Shown here: positions 1 to 11,300 of the stretch, in pieces
Layout of the letters: each line of letters starts with the position of its first letter
Position numbering within the stretch: position 1 is the first letter of the stretch
Assembly (NCBI GenBank): GCA_009823395.1
Contig: CM020514.1
Location: 12,569,466 to 12,633,465 of the forward strand
Direction of reading: 5' to 3'
Length of the DNA: 64,000 nt
DNA from: Thamnaconus septentrionalis
Taxonomy: Eukaryota > Chordata > Actinopteri > Tetraodontiformes > Monacanthidae
The notes under the pieces: model-generated
What the model was told of the DNA's origin: nothing
Databases searched by the model: none
Seen by the model: only the letters and a program-made list of their open reading frames with translations
Position numbers and translations under genes: made by a program

Positions 1-1161
1 AAGGTCCTGTCGTTACTACAATTCTAAGGAGAAGGAGATGCAAACTCTTTCATTCTACTTGCATGTGGCAAACGGTGTTGATGCGTGCTGAAATGGACCT
101 TCCCTCTGCCCCCATGGCAGCTATTTACATGTAAATAACTGCCAATATAGTCTGATTTTTTCACAAAACATATTCAGAAGATCTCACTTAAACTTGTGCA
201 GAAACAATGGCAGAGCAGAGTGAAACTATTTGCCTCGTAGCGCAATTTAGGCTTTGCAACAACTTCTTGGATTGGATTAATGCACAAAGCTACACTGTGA
301 ATCAAGCCCACAGTTATAACTGCTCATATCAAGGTTTATGCCATCACAAAGTATGTTGTTACCAGGCTAGGAAAGGTATAGGTGAGGTATCGTTGCCCTT
401 TGTGACATCATACAGGTCTGATTTTCAGAACTGGGTCTTGTCCACACGGTTTAATTCATTTATATGTTCAAAATGGACCAGTCCAGAGGTCGGAAGAAAA
501 ACAATTGTGATTAGACACGATCAGGCACCTTTAACTCATCATGTTAGCGCTTACAAGCGTCTCATTGTTGTGGCGGTGGACAGTTGGCGTGCGCACTTGG
601 CGGTGACGCGTCGCTTCCATCGCGTTCGCAGGTGAGATTGGATCGTAATTAGGATTACGAGTCACACCTGTGTTCACGACCGCACGTGTCATCCGAACGC
701 AGGTCTTAATTAATAGCGAGCATCAGCCGTGTGTTTGCATAATAAACTCCTCTGTAATTAATTACTGGGAAGATCGGGCCGCCTCACCTGCACAGGAGAT
801 GCTCGCACGTTCCCAGACACACGGGTTCATTCATCAAACTCGAGCTGGGGAAAAACAAAACATGCAAGAATGAGAACAGAACAAGAGCGTCTTCTGATGC
901 GCTGATGTTGCTGTTGTTATTGACCCCAGTCATAAAGTCCAGACAACATTACGAGGAATTAAATGGGTTGTTTTAGCGATTAAAACAAAAATAATAGCGT
1001 AAAACTCACGTAACACATGAGCCACGGTGTAATATTAACTTCCCGGCAGCTTTGTGAGAGGAGCTGAGACAGTATAGCCCTAACATGCCGCAGTAGACAC
1101 GTTATGTCACTTTGGAATCTGGTCAACGTGAAACGCCGTCTCAAAATCGCCCGAAACTCAC
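1..1161 (-). other. bard1: bard1 intron 1 (partial)
   Basis: This is minus-strand sequence downstream of the bard1 exon 1 donor. I searched for the RING-finger exon (a CLG.CEH-type motif) and did not find it, so exon 2 probably lies beyond the window. No repeat or other gene is recognised. Confidence 0.6.
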
Positions 1162-1253
1162 CATTTCGAGCAAACCAGCAACTTCCGGAAGTTCGCGACG
1201 GCCTCTTTCGTGTTTTTCCAGTTATTATTCTGCGCCACGACATCGTCGTCCAT
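1162..1253 (-). CDS. bard1: bard1 first coding exon (BRCA1-associated RING domain protein 1)
   Basis: Read on the minus strand from the ATG at 1253, the exon encodes 30 codons plus 2 nt. It starts MDDDVVAQNNNWKNTK and continues EAVANFRKLLVCSK, ending TG before a consensus GTGAGT donor. The W-NT-EAV-NFR-LLVCSKC pattern is the start of the BARD1 RING region, where the first zinc-binding Cys is completed across the intron. BARD1 is the obligate nuclear partner of BRCA1 in the E3 ubiquitin ligase that acts in homologous recombination. The gene lies tail-to-head behind abca12 on the same strand, as in human 2q35. The ATG is the first in frame after an ETS/CRE-rich upstream region. Only this exon is in the window. 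The alternative, a chance ORF, is unlikely given the motif, donor and synteny together. Confidence 0.85.
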
Positions 1254-1430
1254 CGCTGTTAACTTTGTTTCCATATTATTTTTGCTACACCGCTGATTTT
1301 TTTCCCCCCTTGCCAGTGAAGATTACTGAACGCAGGCGCGCTTCCTGGATACTTGCAAGTCCCGCCAGTTGTTTCCGGAAGTAAAGTTGGATGACGTACA
1401 TCCTACCCGCCCCATGACGTAAGGTCAGGG
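1254..1430 (-). promoter_or_regulatory. bard1: bard1 core promoter with ETS and CRE/ATF motifs
   Basis: Just upstream of the bard1 ATG there is an ETS/GABP-type site (TTTCCGGAAGT, 1372-1382) and two TGACGT CRE/ATF cores (1392-1399 and 1415-1422). A palindromic ACTTCCGGAAGT lies inside the coding exon (1181-1192). There is no clear TATA box. This is typical of a housekeeping DNA-repair promoter. The transcription start is not defined. Confidence 0.6.
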
Positions 1431-1559
1431 TCTTATTTTGTGCATTTCCGTGCAAGTTTTGTTGTTTCATTAGTAATCGTAATTTCTATATATGTATATG
1501 ATTGTGTAATTGAATACGGTGATAACAGAGATGTACATGATGATAATACACAGCAGTTG

Positions 1560-2283
1560 CATTGAAAAATAGCTTTATTAGAATAATAAAAATAGGCAAG
1601 ACACATTCAGGCATCTGGTCCATAAGCAAGAAAGAATCTGTTAAATATACAGTACATTAACTCTAAAATATTGATATGAGTTGAGGGGAAAGTGCAAATT
1701 CAGGATATTTATCTAAGGTGGGATACTTTATTTTGGCAAATGACATTTTTTTTGATCTTTGATTAAACCCAATATGTGTCAGACACCTCCTATTTTGAGC
1801 ATTGAAGCTTCTGGATGACATAAACTTTGTGTTCACTCAAAAATAAGGTAAAAATTAAAAATATTTTGGATCAGAAAAAGCCAGCATTTAGCATGAAATG
1901 ATAGTAAACAGTGCCCTAACCACAAAGAAAAAGTATTAACAAAAATATTAACCTAAGCGATTGATTTATGCCTTCATATGTGGGTAAACGTGTCAGTAAA
2001 ATAACAATAAATCAATAAACTCTCTTTTTTCTCTTTTAATGTACACAGAGAAGTGTGCAAATGCTTGTTTTGCTATCAATTAACATTTCACTTTAGGGAA
2101 GAAAAAAAAAAGACATGTTCAGTCCCATTATTGTGATGATGATACTTCACAAAAATAACGTGCGTGTGTGCATCAAAAGCTTGATGTTAGCTTTCCAATG
2201 AGAGAGAAGATTTCTATATGAACACATGCAGTGTTTCAGTTCACACTGGGCACAGGCAGAGAGAGGAGGTCGCTCGTCCGTTT
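1560..2283 (-). other. abca12: abca12 3' UTR
   Basis: AT-rich non-coding stretch between the stop codon (2284-2286) and the distal AATAAA. The 3' end is inferred from the poly(A) signals only. Confidence 0.5.
1574..1579 (-). terminator. abca12: abca12 poly(A) signal (AATAAA)
   Basis: AATAAA on the minus strand, about 700 nt after the abca12 stop codon and just before the bard1 promoter. A second AATAAA at 1727-1732 is an alternative. Confidence 0.55.
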
Positions 2284-2388
2284 CTACGCATCCACCGTTT
2301 TAATGGAGGCGGGGTCGTCATTTTCATCCTCGCTGTTGATCGGTACATTTTCCATTCCGAAGTTTCCCATGGCAAAGTTGATGAAGAC
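2284..2388 (-). CDS. abca12: abca12 exon v71 (last coding exon, C-terminal tail)
   Basis: 34 codons plus TAG, starting [16 protein letters not shown] and ending IKTVDA. The VFINFA motif is the ABCA C-terminal signature (VFVNFA in ABCA1). The tail is acidic and Ser/Asp rich. The acceptor is catggcag and the phase is 0. Confidence 0.92.
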   Translation of the reverse strand, partial: VFINFAMGNFGMENVPINSEDENDDPASIKTVDA

Positions 2389-5300
2389 CTGCCATGGTTC
2401 ATGAAGAAGGTTAATGACAACACAGAACATGACTGTTTTCTTGTTTGTCTCTGTTCTTCAATTCAAATGCCATCATTTTAAAGGAATCTGACCCCCTTGG
2501 CACAGGCCCTTCCCTCTTTAATCTGCTGTGCTGTCTTCCAATCCCAGAGCCTCCAGAGGAAGAGGAGGCAGAATGGTTTAAAAAAAAAAAAAAAAAAATT
2601 CCAGCTCTGGCAGCATTTAAAGCTCAAACTCATCTCCATTCCCCTCCCCAACCCCTCAGGCTTAGCCCTATGTCACTTTCCCTCTGCCTCTTTTCAACTT
2701 TTTCAACTCGCTCTTTCACACCCTCTCAGCTTTTTTCCCCCTCTCTCTGTCATAACTCCCCCGCCCTCCACCTGCCCTCTCATGTTTTCATGCTTCTGTC
2801 CTTTATTTTCCTCCCCAACCGCTCTCCGCCCCTACAACACGGCGCGCTCCCTCCCTTTCTTTCTTTTTTTTTTTCTTTGTGTGTGTGTGTGTCATGCCTC
2901 GTTGCCTCTTTCCTCTCACCTCATCCAGTGTGGTCTGGCTCACAGAGAAGTGTTTGATCTGCAGCGCATTCTTGTTGGACTCCAGCTGACTGAAAATGTC
3001 AGCCACCCCACCTGGAGCGACCGGGACGTGGTACTCCACCATGGTGGAGTGGTGGTCCTGTGGAAAGCAAAACGTTTAAATATTCAGAGTTACGCAACAG
3101 CGGTTGACACCGAAATGAATATGGATCAAAGTTTCGCGGCTCAGTCACTCCCGACTGCGGGTTAAGTTGGGGAATCCTGACAAGGGACGTGCCTTTAGGA
3201 CAGGCATGGGCAAACTACGGCCCGGGGGCCATATGCGGCCCGTCAAGCTATTTAATCCGGACCGCCGAACTTGAAGAAATTACATTAGTCATAAATAAGT
3301 CATAAAATAGCTGAATTTCATCCATTTTTTCAGTGTTTTAAGAGTCATTTCAATAAAGAGCTAAGTACTGCGGGGCTTCAAAAACAGATACGTTGTTGTG
3401 ACGCTTTTGTTCATTTTCAATTGACATGAAAGCAACATGTTTTCTACATATGCCATGATATATTTTTTCCTCCATCCATCTGCTGCTGCTCCGGCCCCAC
3501 TGTGGTCCAACCAGTCAAAAAGTTTGCCCACCCCTGCTTTAGGAGCAACGGGCTTCTAACTATGAAGTTCATTGTACAGAAATGAAAGCAGCATAAATAA
3601 GAGCAAATGATTAAGTCTAAATAAAAGAAGAAGGGGGCCGGTGTGTTGGGTAACAGGCGAGGAATGTGCCTGAATTATCATTCAGCCTGCACGTCCACGC
3701 GACCCAGCGCGGCCACGTCTTGTTTCGCCTCATTACTCGGCTTTTGCAGCTCGCAACTTTTTTCGCTGTTTTGCTGCACTCGAGCCGCCCTCTTAAAGTC
3801 TGCGTTAAGATGCGGCAGGGGAGCTGTGCTCAACTTTGATGAACCCGCCTCACGACACCCTGCCCAGAACAAAACAAGACGTGAAAACAAAAATAGACGC
3901 CGGCGTGCCGACATGGGGGCGGGGGGGGGGGGGGGCAAACAGCTGAGGATTCAGACATTTGCCCTCAGGAGGATTGTGTTGGAAAAAGAGAGCTGGCAGA
4001 CCCAAGTTGTTTTGTTTCGGTCCGAAATGCGCTAGTGGGGCGGATACAGGCCTGATTTTGTCTGAAAAAAAGCAGCACTTGAATCAGGCTGAGCTTGGAT
4101 CTACTGGATAATAACATCAAAAAAAGATTCATCATCAGCGTTCATTAAAACATTGAGTGGCAGCCATGTGAGATAAAGGCACATGCTGTATAGTTTAGGC
4201 GGCGTTTATATTAAAACAATCCACAAAAAAATAACACAAAAAATACGAAAAACAATACAAAACACAAATAGTAATAATAATGATATGATGTTTGGCTACA
4301 GTGTACATTTAATGCTTTTCCTCCTCTCGAACAAGTGCTCTTTACTTCTGCTGGCTGGGAAAGCTCACCTTGAGATAAGTGCTGGGGAAGCGGCGCTGCA
4401 TGAAGCTGGTGATTGCCTCAGTGTTACAGGAGGCCCCGGCCAAGTACATCTTCACCGTGAACCCGCTGCCGAACCTGCACTCGCACACACACACACACAC
4501 ACACAGAAAATAAAATAGATTCACAAACAAAATTCACATGGCTGCACGGGAGGTAAGCGCTGAGGAAAAGGTGGACTGTTCTGGCAAAAAAGAAAAGGGG
4601 AAAAAAAAGGCTTCAGCTGTACAAAGGGCCACAGAGGAAATGGGATTGGAGGAAGGAAGCAGCTGTGGCCGGACTGGAAGACGGGCAGAGGTCACTCACC
4701 GGGTCTTAATGTGCTGCAGGGAGCCCAGGCATCTGAACTGTCCTTTCACCATGATGGCAAGACGGCCGCACAGCGCCTCGCACTCCTCCATGCTGAGAAA
4801 CGGCAGAGAGGATTAAAGGTCAGGCCCGAAGCCTTTGAGCATACAGTAATTAGCCATGGCCGCTGTCAATCAAAAAGATTCATTTAGCTTTGTGGAGGAC
4901 GCTGTGTGGTGGAGGTTTGGGGGGGGGGGGGGCTTCACACTTAGCTTGTGGCCGAAGGTTAAAAGCTTAGTGCTGAAACGCAGCGGTTCAAACGTGGAGT
5001 GTTTTTGTGCGATAGCCGGGGTGAGACTGAGGCACACGTGTCTGAATCTCCTCACCTGTGAGAGGTGAGAACCACGGCACATTTTCCTTTCACTTCCTCA
5101 GAGATGATCTTCCACAGGTGGCGCTTGGTGCGAGGGTCCATGCCAGAGCTGGGCTCGTCCTGCGGGGACGGGAGGCGAGGAGAGATTAGGAGGATGAAAA
5201 AAATAAATGAAAAAAACTTTCCAAAAAAGGCAAGTAGAGAAATCTTGAGATCAAGATGTAAAGATCAAGGGAGGACAAGGAGTTAACCAAGGGAGGCGGT

Positions 5301-8300
5301 GTGTTGCCAGCCGTGTGCGGCGCATACAGAGGACGAAATGGGCAGCGCGAGCAGGACCGAGCGAAACACAAAAAAGGAGTGATTGCCAAACAGTAAGGAA
5401 GATGAGAGGGGAGGCGTCACGGGCAGCGAGACAAGGGCACGAGTAAGGCAGAAGAGATGAAAAAGAGGGCGAAAATGAAGAGAAAAAAGGCTGGGCACGT
5501 TACGAGGACACGGGGCGGAAAATGAACGAGGACAGGGAGAGAGAGAAAAAAAGACAACAGCGTTTTTTTGTGTGTATGTGAGACACAACAAGCGGCACAG
5601 CTGAAAATCACACCGCAGGTCTCCCTCGGGTGAGCCGAGAGAAAACAGACTAATTAACCATATGAGATCTGTCAAGTCCTGGCGATCAATATCTACTTTG
5701 GTTCAAAGAGCCTTTCAGGGAGGAACAGTTGTGCATAATTAGCCTGATATTTGTTGTCCGCCGGCCAGTCGGGGCAATTAAACGGGCGAGCGGCCCGGCG
5801 AGAGCAGGTGCCTCCTCACCAGCAGCAGGATCTGCGGATGGCCGATGAGAGCCAGCGCGGTGGAGAGCTTCCTGCGTGTGCCGCAGCTGTAGCCGTCGGT
5901 GACGATGCCCCGGTGGGACTGGAGCTCCAGCCGCTTCAGCAGGTACGACACCACCTGGGGGAGAAGAGGGGGAGGAGTACAGGGGGTCAGTAAGAGGGAT
6001 GGAAACCAGCAGGAAAACAGCCAAATGGGAAGTGGCTCTTATCAACTAGAAACTATTAATTTAGCCGAAATGCTAATTAGCAGCATATTCATCCCAAATA
6101 CGCAAGACATGGAATTAATGATGCAAGGACAATCGCCTTTGGGCATCTTGTTGGTTACACTTGCTGTGCTATTGGATGAACATGCAAAGAAATAATGTCA
6201 GCACACAAACGCAGTAAACACTTGTAAAGGTCCAGTGGTTGTTCCATTTTCAGATCTTTCTGTCTCCCATTTCTTCTTCTAGATCCAGGAACTAGTCCCC
6301 GATCTCAGCAGGGTGTCGGTGAGGCACAGTATTCTTAGAAAGGGTTGGCAGTTTGGCAGGTAGTGCAAGCGAACGCTGCACGAGTCAACGATGGCAACAG
6401 CTTGTAAGAGAGGGGGATGAAATATAACATTGATTACAGGAAGCGGCGGAGGTAAAAACCTGCAACTGAGAGAAGTTGCCGTCACTTCGCTGGGAGTCGC
6501 TCGCGTTAAATGATTGCTATTTATTACCCAGTGACTGTAAAGAAAAGAGTTACAAGAGACATTTACGGAGCCCTTCGCTGCTCCTGTGTTTGACGCACAG
6601 GATAAAGTCAACTCTCATCTTTGGCAGCGGCACATTATCGCTGTCCGCCGAGGCCTTTTCTTTGGAGAAACACCCCAATATCCAGACACACACAATTCAG
6701 GATGCCTGACGACAGCATGAGGGGGAGGAAGAAGAAGAAAAAAAAGGTGTTTTCACAGGACGTTTCCCTGGGGGCAAAAGAACGGCAGCGAAGCTTATTG
6801 GCTACTTGATATTCGGTTCTGTTATTGCTTCCCCGCGAGTCAGTCCGGTCGGGCCGCGTGGCAAATAACCGAGGCAGCCGCCTCCTCCTGTCCCATGCAT
6901 AATTAACCTGGTCTGCACATCCAGTGACGGCTCCCTTCGATCTGAACGCAACTATCCTGAGACTGCAGGTTTGGGGGGAGGCAGCAACTGACGGCGTGAT
7001 TTGTCTTTTGGTAACGCTGCGGGAGTGTCTTAGGTATCCTCTGATGGAGTTGATCATTTACAAATATTTGCCAATCAGCGATGAAATGTCCAAATGTAAT
7101 GCCCAATTTTCAGATGATCTAAAAACTGCAGTAGATCACCAGAAAACAGCATATTCGGCCCTGAAAATACACTGGAAGTGGATGAAAACAAACAAACATC
7201 TTGCTGATGGAGGTACTAGAGAGGTACAAGCGCCCCTTCATGACATCATAAAAATGCAGTTTCCAGACCTTTTTCAGCCTATATCTTTTAAAAGAAGTTC
7301 AATTAAAAGAAGCAAAGGACGCAGGTTTTGTTATTTCTGGGGTTTTCATTGACAGACAGTGTTTTGAACATCAGAGAAGTGAATATTGAGTGAATTTGTT
7401 TTCCAAAACCTTTAGATGTAATTTTTTCATTTGATACCCTTTGGGCTCCATCCCTCCACCCCCCACCCGCCATCATCAGTTGTCAAGATTGGAAACGCGA
7501 TCAATGAGACAAGCCGGAGCGGAACATCTTCCTCTTCCTCTTTCATCTCTTGAGGAAGATTTAATATTGGTGTCGGTTTAATCCACGTGATGCTGAGATT
7601 CACTGCTCGGCCGAATCCTGACTGCAATGCAGAGCATCTGCGGTGATATTTAACGTGGTTAATGGCAACACAGCAAATTATGGAGCCATCAAGATCAGAA
7701 TGTGAGGGAGTTTGTTTTTTTTTTTGGTGCTTTCATGCCTCCTTCTTCCCAAGAACGGGGGGCCTATCTTTCACCTTTGATGTACCAGCTCATTAGGGCT
7801 GAAAAAATCACATCGATGCGAAATGACCCCATTAAGCCGCGTCTTATTAACCGCAGCCATGGGACTGTCAGCGGCAGACGACGTAAGAGGACCGCTCTAT
7901 ATATAACCGCCAGTTTCTGAATTAGCGCGGCGCCATCGCAGGCGTTTGTTGCCACAGGAGCTCTGACAACAACAGCAGCCATCCAGCCAGCCAGCCAGAC
8001 GAATCCATTTCAGCATCCGAGCAGGCGCACGCCTGTGTCCAATGAGCGCAATTATTTCTGTTTGGGTCGCGTCAGAGGTAACCGCTTGTTCTAAAAATGT
8101 AAAACGGAATCCGTGCGGAGAGAAAAAGACAAACAGACATAAACGGATGAGCTCGTCCGTCTCAGAGGCGAAGGGAAAAAAAATTAAAAACACCAGCACA
8201 GAATTAAAACCCAGAAATGGTATCATCTTGTTGATTGCTCACTCCGCTGCGGACTGCTCTCATGTCAGACGAAAGCACCGGCGGAGAATAGACGGGCTCA

Positions 8301-11300
8301 CTTTGTAATCACCGCAGAAGCAAGATTGATTAGTTCTCAGAAAGATAAATGAGGCGAATGTGGCTATAGTGACATGTCAAATGAGATCCTCTCATCATCA
8401 AAGTGTCGTTTAAATGTAAATTTGGGAGGAGAAGGAGGCGGCAGCGGAGCGTGCGGCTTAATTCCTGAAGTTTGGTTTGCGCGAGCTGACAACAAAAGCT
8501 TTTTCATTTTTCTTCATTTTTTTGCCCCAGATAGTGCAGCTTTCAGCTCGCGTCACTCAAGGCTTTATATGCTCTCATTCAACACAGCAGCAGCAGAGGA
8601 GGAGGTGTTGCAGGAGTTGCATCGTTGACTTCGAATCAAATGGCTCGTCAGGCCTTCCAGTGCCGCAACCGCCATCCAGCAGGGGGAGATTTAGAGAAAA
8701 CGTCGTCAGTCAACGACGGCTTCTTCCTTACCGCGTCGAGCTGCCTCTTGGAGATGCCTCGGATTCGGCCGTAGAAGTACAGGTGCTCCTCGCCGGTGAG
8801 CAGGTCATCCAGCGCGTCCACCTGCGGACAGTAGCCGATGTTGATGCCCTGCTTGCGGCACTCCATGATGTCCACCAAACGCCTGGGGAGACCAGGGGCG
8901 GAAGATAAGACGAGAGTTACTAAATGACCACCAGAGAGACGCATCGGGTGTAGGGATGCAAACTATCGATTAATTCATTCATCGTTAGTTGATTGACCTT
9001 ATCCATCGATTAGCGATTAATTGATAAGCAGCGATTTTTCCTGAGAATCTAAATTTTACAATGGAAAATGCGTAAGGAAGACATTATTCAACCCTTAAAT
9101 AATGTTGAGGGTCCAATGTGACTCATTTTTACATTAGAGAACAGAAAAAACACTCTAAACATTTATCCTCTGACTTTACGTTGACTTCTAATGGGTCACA
9201 TTTCAACTTTTTTTTAAGTTGTTTAAAAGTAACTTTTTCTAGGTATATTATGACCATGACAGTATTTACAGGTGAATTGCTCTTTCCTGCCACTACACTG
9301 TTATAATGATATTAACTACCTGTGTAAAAAAAATTCAATTAATTGCGACTAATTTAATTTAATCAATTAAATTCTTAATAAACAATTAATCAATAATCAA
9401 TTAATTGTTAACATCTCCAGTCGGGTGTGTTCGTTCAGCCGACCAAACACAGCTTTAATGTGCAGCGGCTGAGCTGCACCCAGTACCTGGGTGGAGATCT
9501 CTCTAAATCCCAAACCCATTCACATTCAAATTCCGGCTGATGGGAAGCAATAACATCCCTCATTTGCAGGTATTTGTGTTATGCAAATTTAATCTAGGCC
9601 TCGATTCATTAGGCGAGCGCAGCCTTGGTAACTGACGGAAGGGAAACGGAGGCTTGGTTCTCGAGGTTTATTTTTTCTGCGTCTCATCCTCCTTTTTTGC
9701 GTCTCATTTGACGGATCTGGTCGCGGCTAACAAGAGCACGTTTGCATTCATTGTGCGCTTCATGAGAAGAAAGACGTCAGCGGTGATGGAGATCTTACCC
9801 ATCGCGGTCCCTGATCTGCGCCGTGCCACCGGTGGGCCTCACGTCTCCCGTCAGCATCTTGAAGGTGGTGGTTTTTCCTGCTCCGTTCACTCCCAGCAGA
9901 CCAAAGCACTGCACGCCAACACACAGCGATTAGTCATTCCCGAGCAGTTGTCCACTTGGCAGCCCCATGGTGCCGCCCATCCCACTGATTATAAAGATGT
10001 GACGGTCGGTATTTACATATGAAGTCCAATAAAAAAAAAAAGAAAAGGCAAAGACTCTGGGGGAAATGTGCACATCTTTGCGTAATAATCGCAGGCCGTA
10101 TTGCCACTAAATTCTTAATGAGATTCCCGGTAATTGAAAACGCAACCACAAGTTCCAATGAGTTTCGACACACACACGCTGGCGATAGGAGCTGATTCCA
10201 TTAATGCTTTGCTGTAAAAACCGTGAGCAGTACTCACAGCTCTCAGCTCACACTAACAGGGATTCTCTTTTAACAACTTGCATTGTCCTTCGTGTTGTAT
10301 CAATGAAACGGGGACCCGTAGGTGGCGCCCTACCTCTCCCGCAGGGATCCCCACGGACAGGTTCTTGACAGCGTGGACCTTTTTGTTGAGGTGCTGGTAG
10401 ACTTTGGTGAGCTGGTTGACCTGCAGTATGTCAGAGTCGGCCGCCCCGCTGGCCACCCGGTGGTGCTCGCTGGCCACGTCCTGGTCCTCTTCCTCAGCGC
10501 TCACCAGTAGCACCGTCCTTCTGCCACAAATAAAGTGCCTGCAGAGGGAAAAGATATTTTAATATTTGATGTATTTTGTTGCTTATGTTTCTGTATAGAA
10601 TAAAATACAAATTAAAAGGAATTTTATTAACTTCCATTTATGTGCATCTTTTCAAATTTTTTTTAATTTCTAGCTTTAAATGTATTCAAAAATCTTTCTT
10701 GCATATTTTTGTCTCCTTTTGGAAGTTTGAGGGCAAACTCTATAAATATATATATATTTTTTTACTCTGCCTCTTTCTCCTCACCTGACTTTGCGAATGG
10801 TGTACTTGTTGAGCAGGAGCCGCAGGGTGAAGAAGACCAGGCCTTGGATGAAGGAGGCGATGAACATCCAGCCCAGGGAGTCGAAGCCGAATGGGTTCTT
10901 GTAGGCGTCGACGCCGTAGCCGCTCAGGATCTGGACCTCAATGTCCATCCTGGCCAGCTGCAGCAAGCCGTTCCCGAAGCTGAACTGGGGGAATATCAGC
11001 AGGGCGTGACACAGCTTGTGGAAGATGTCCTGGATGAGCTGCATGGGGGAAGAGAGATAGATAGAGAGAGATGCTTGGTATGGAAAAGTGAATTGACCTG
11101 AGTGGGTGTGATGTGCAGCATCTTGGCTAATCTCACTACTCCACTGCAACTTTGCATAACTGCCCTCGAAGGCCATCGACTGTCTGACCTAAAAATGGAA
11201 TTTTCACGTGTTTACCACTCATCACTATGTCCACGGTGTGGAGCAGTGCCGACGTTTTCGAAATCACACACCCATCACGTGGTTTCACATGGGGAAATAA

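Noticed and set aside
207..635. 142-codon plus-strand ORF
   Set aside because: No start context, no family motif, lies in bard1 intron 1; chance ORF.
1007..1090. Possible bard1 second exon (GTGAGT-type donor near 1010)
   Set aside because: The translation lacks RING cysteines and resembles no BARD1 segment; probably a chance donor in intron 1.
2445..3165. Long plus-strand ORFs rich in Ser/Pro/Phe
   Set aside because: They translate a pyrimidine-rich intron and the antisense of exon v70.
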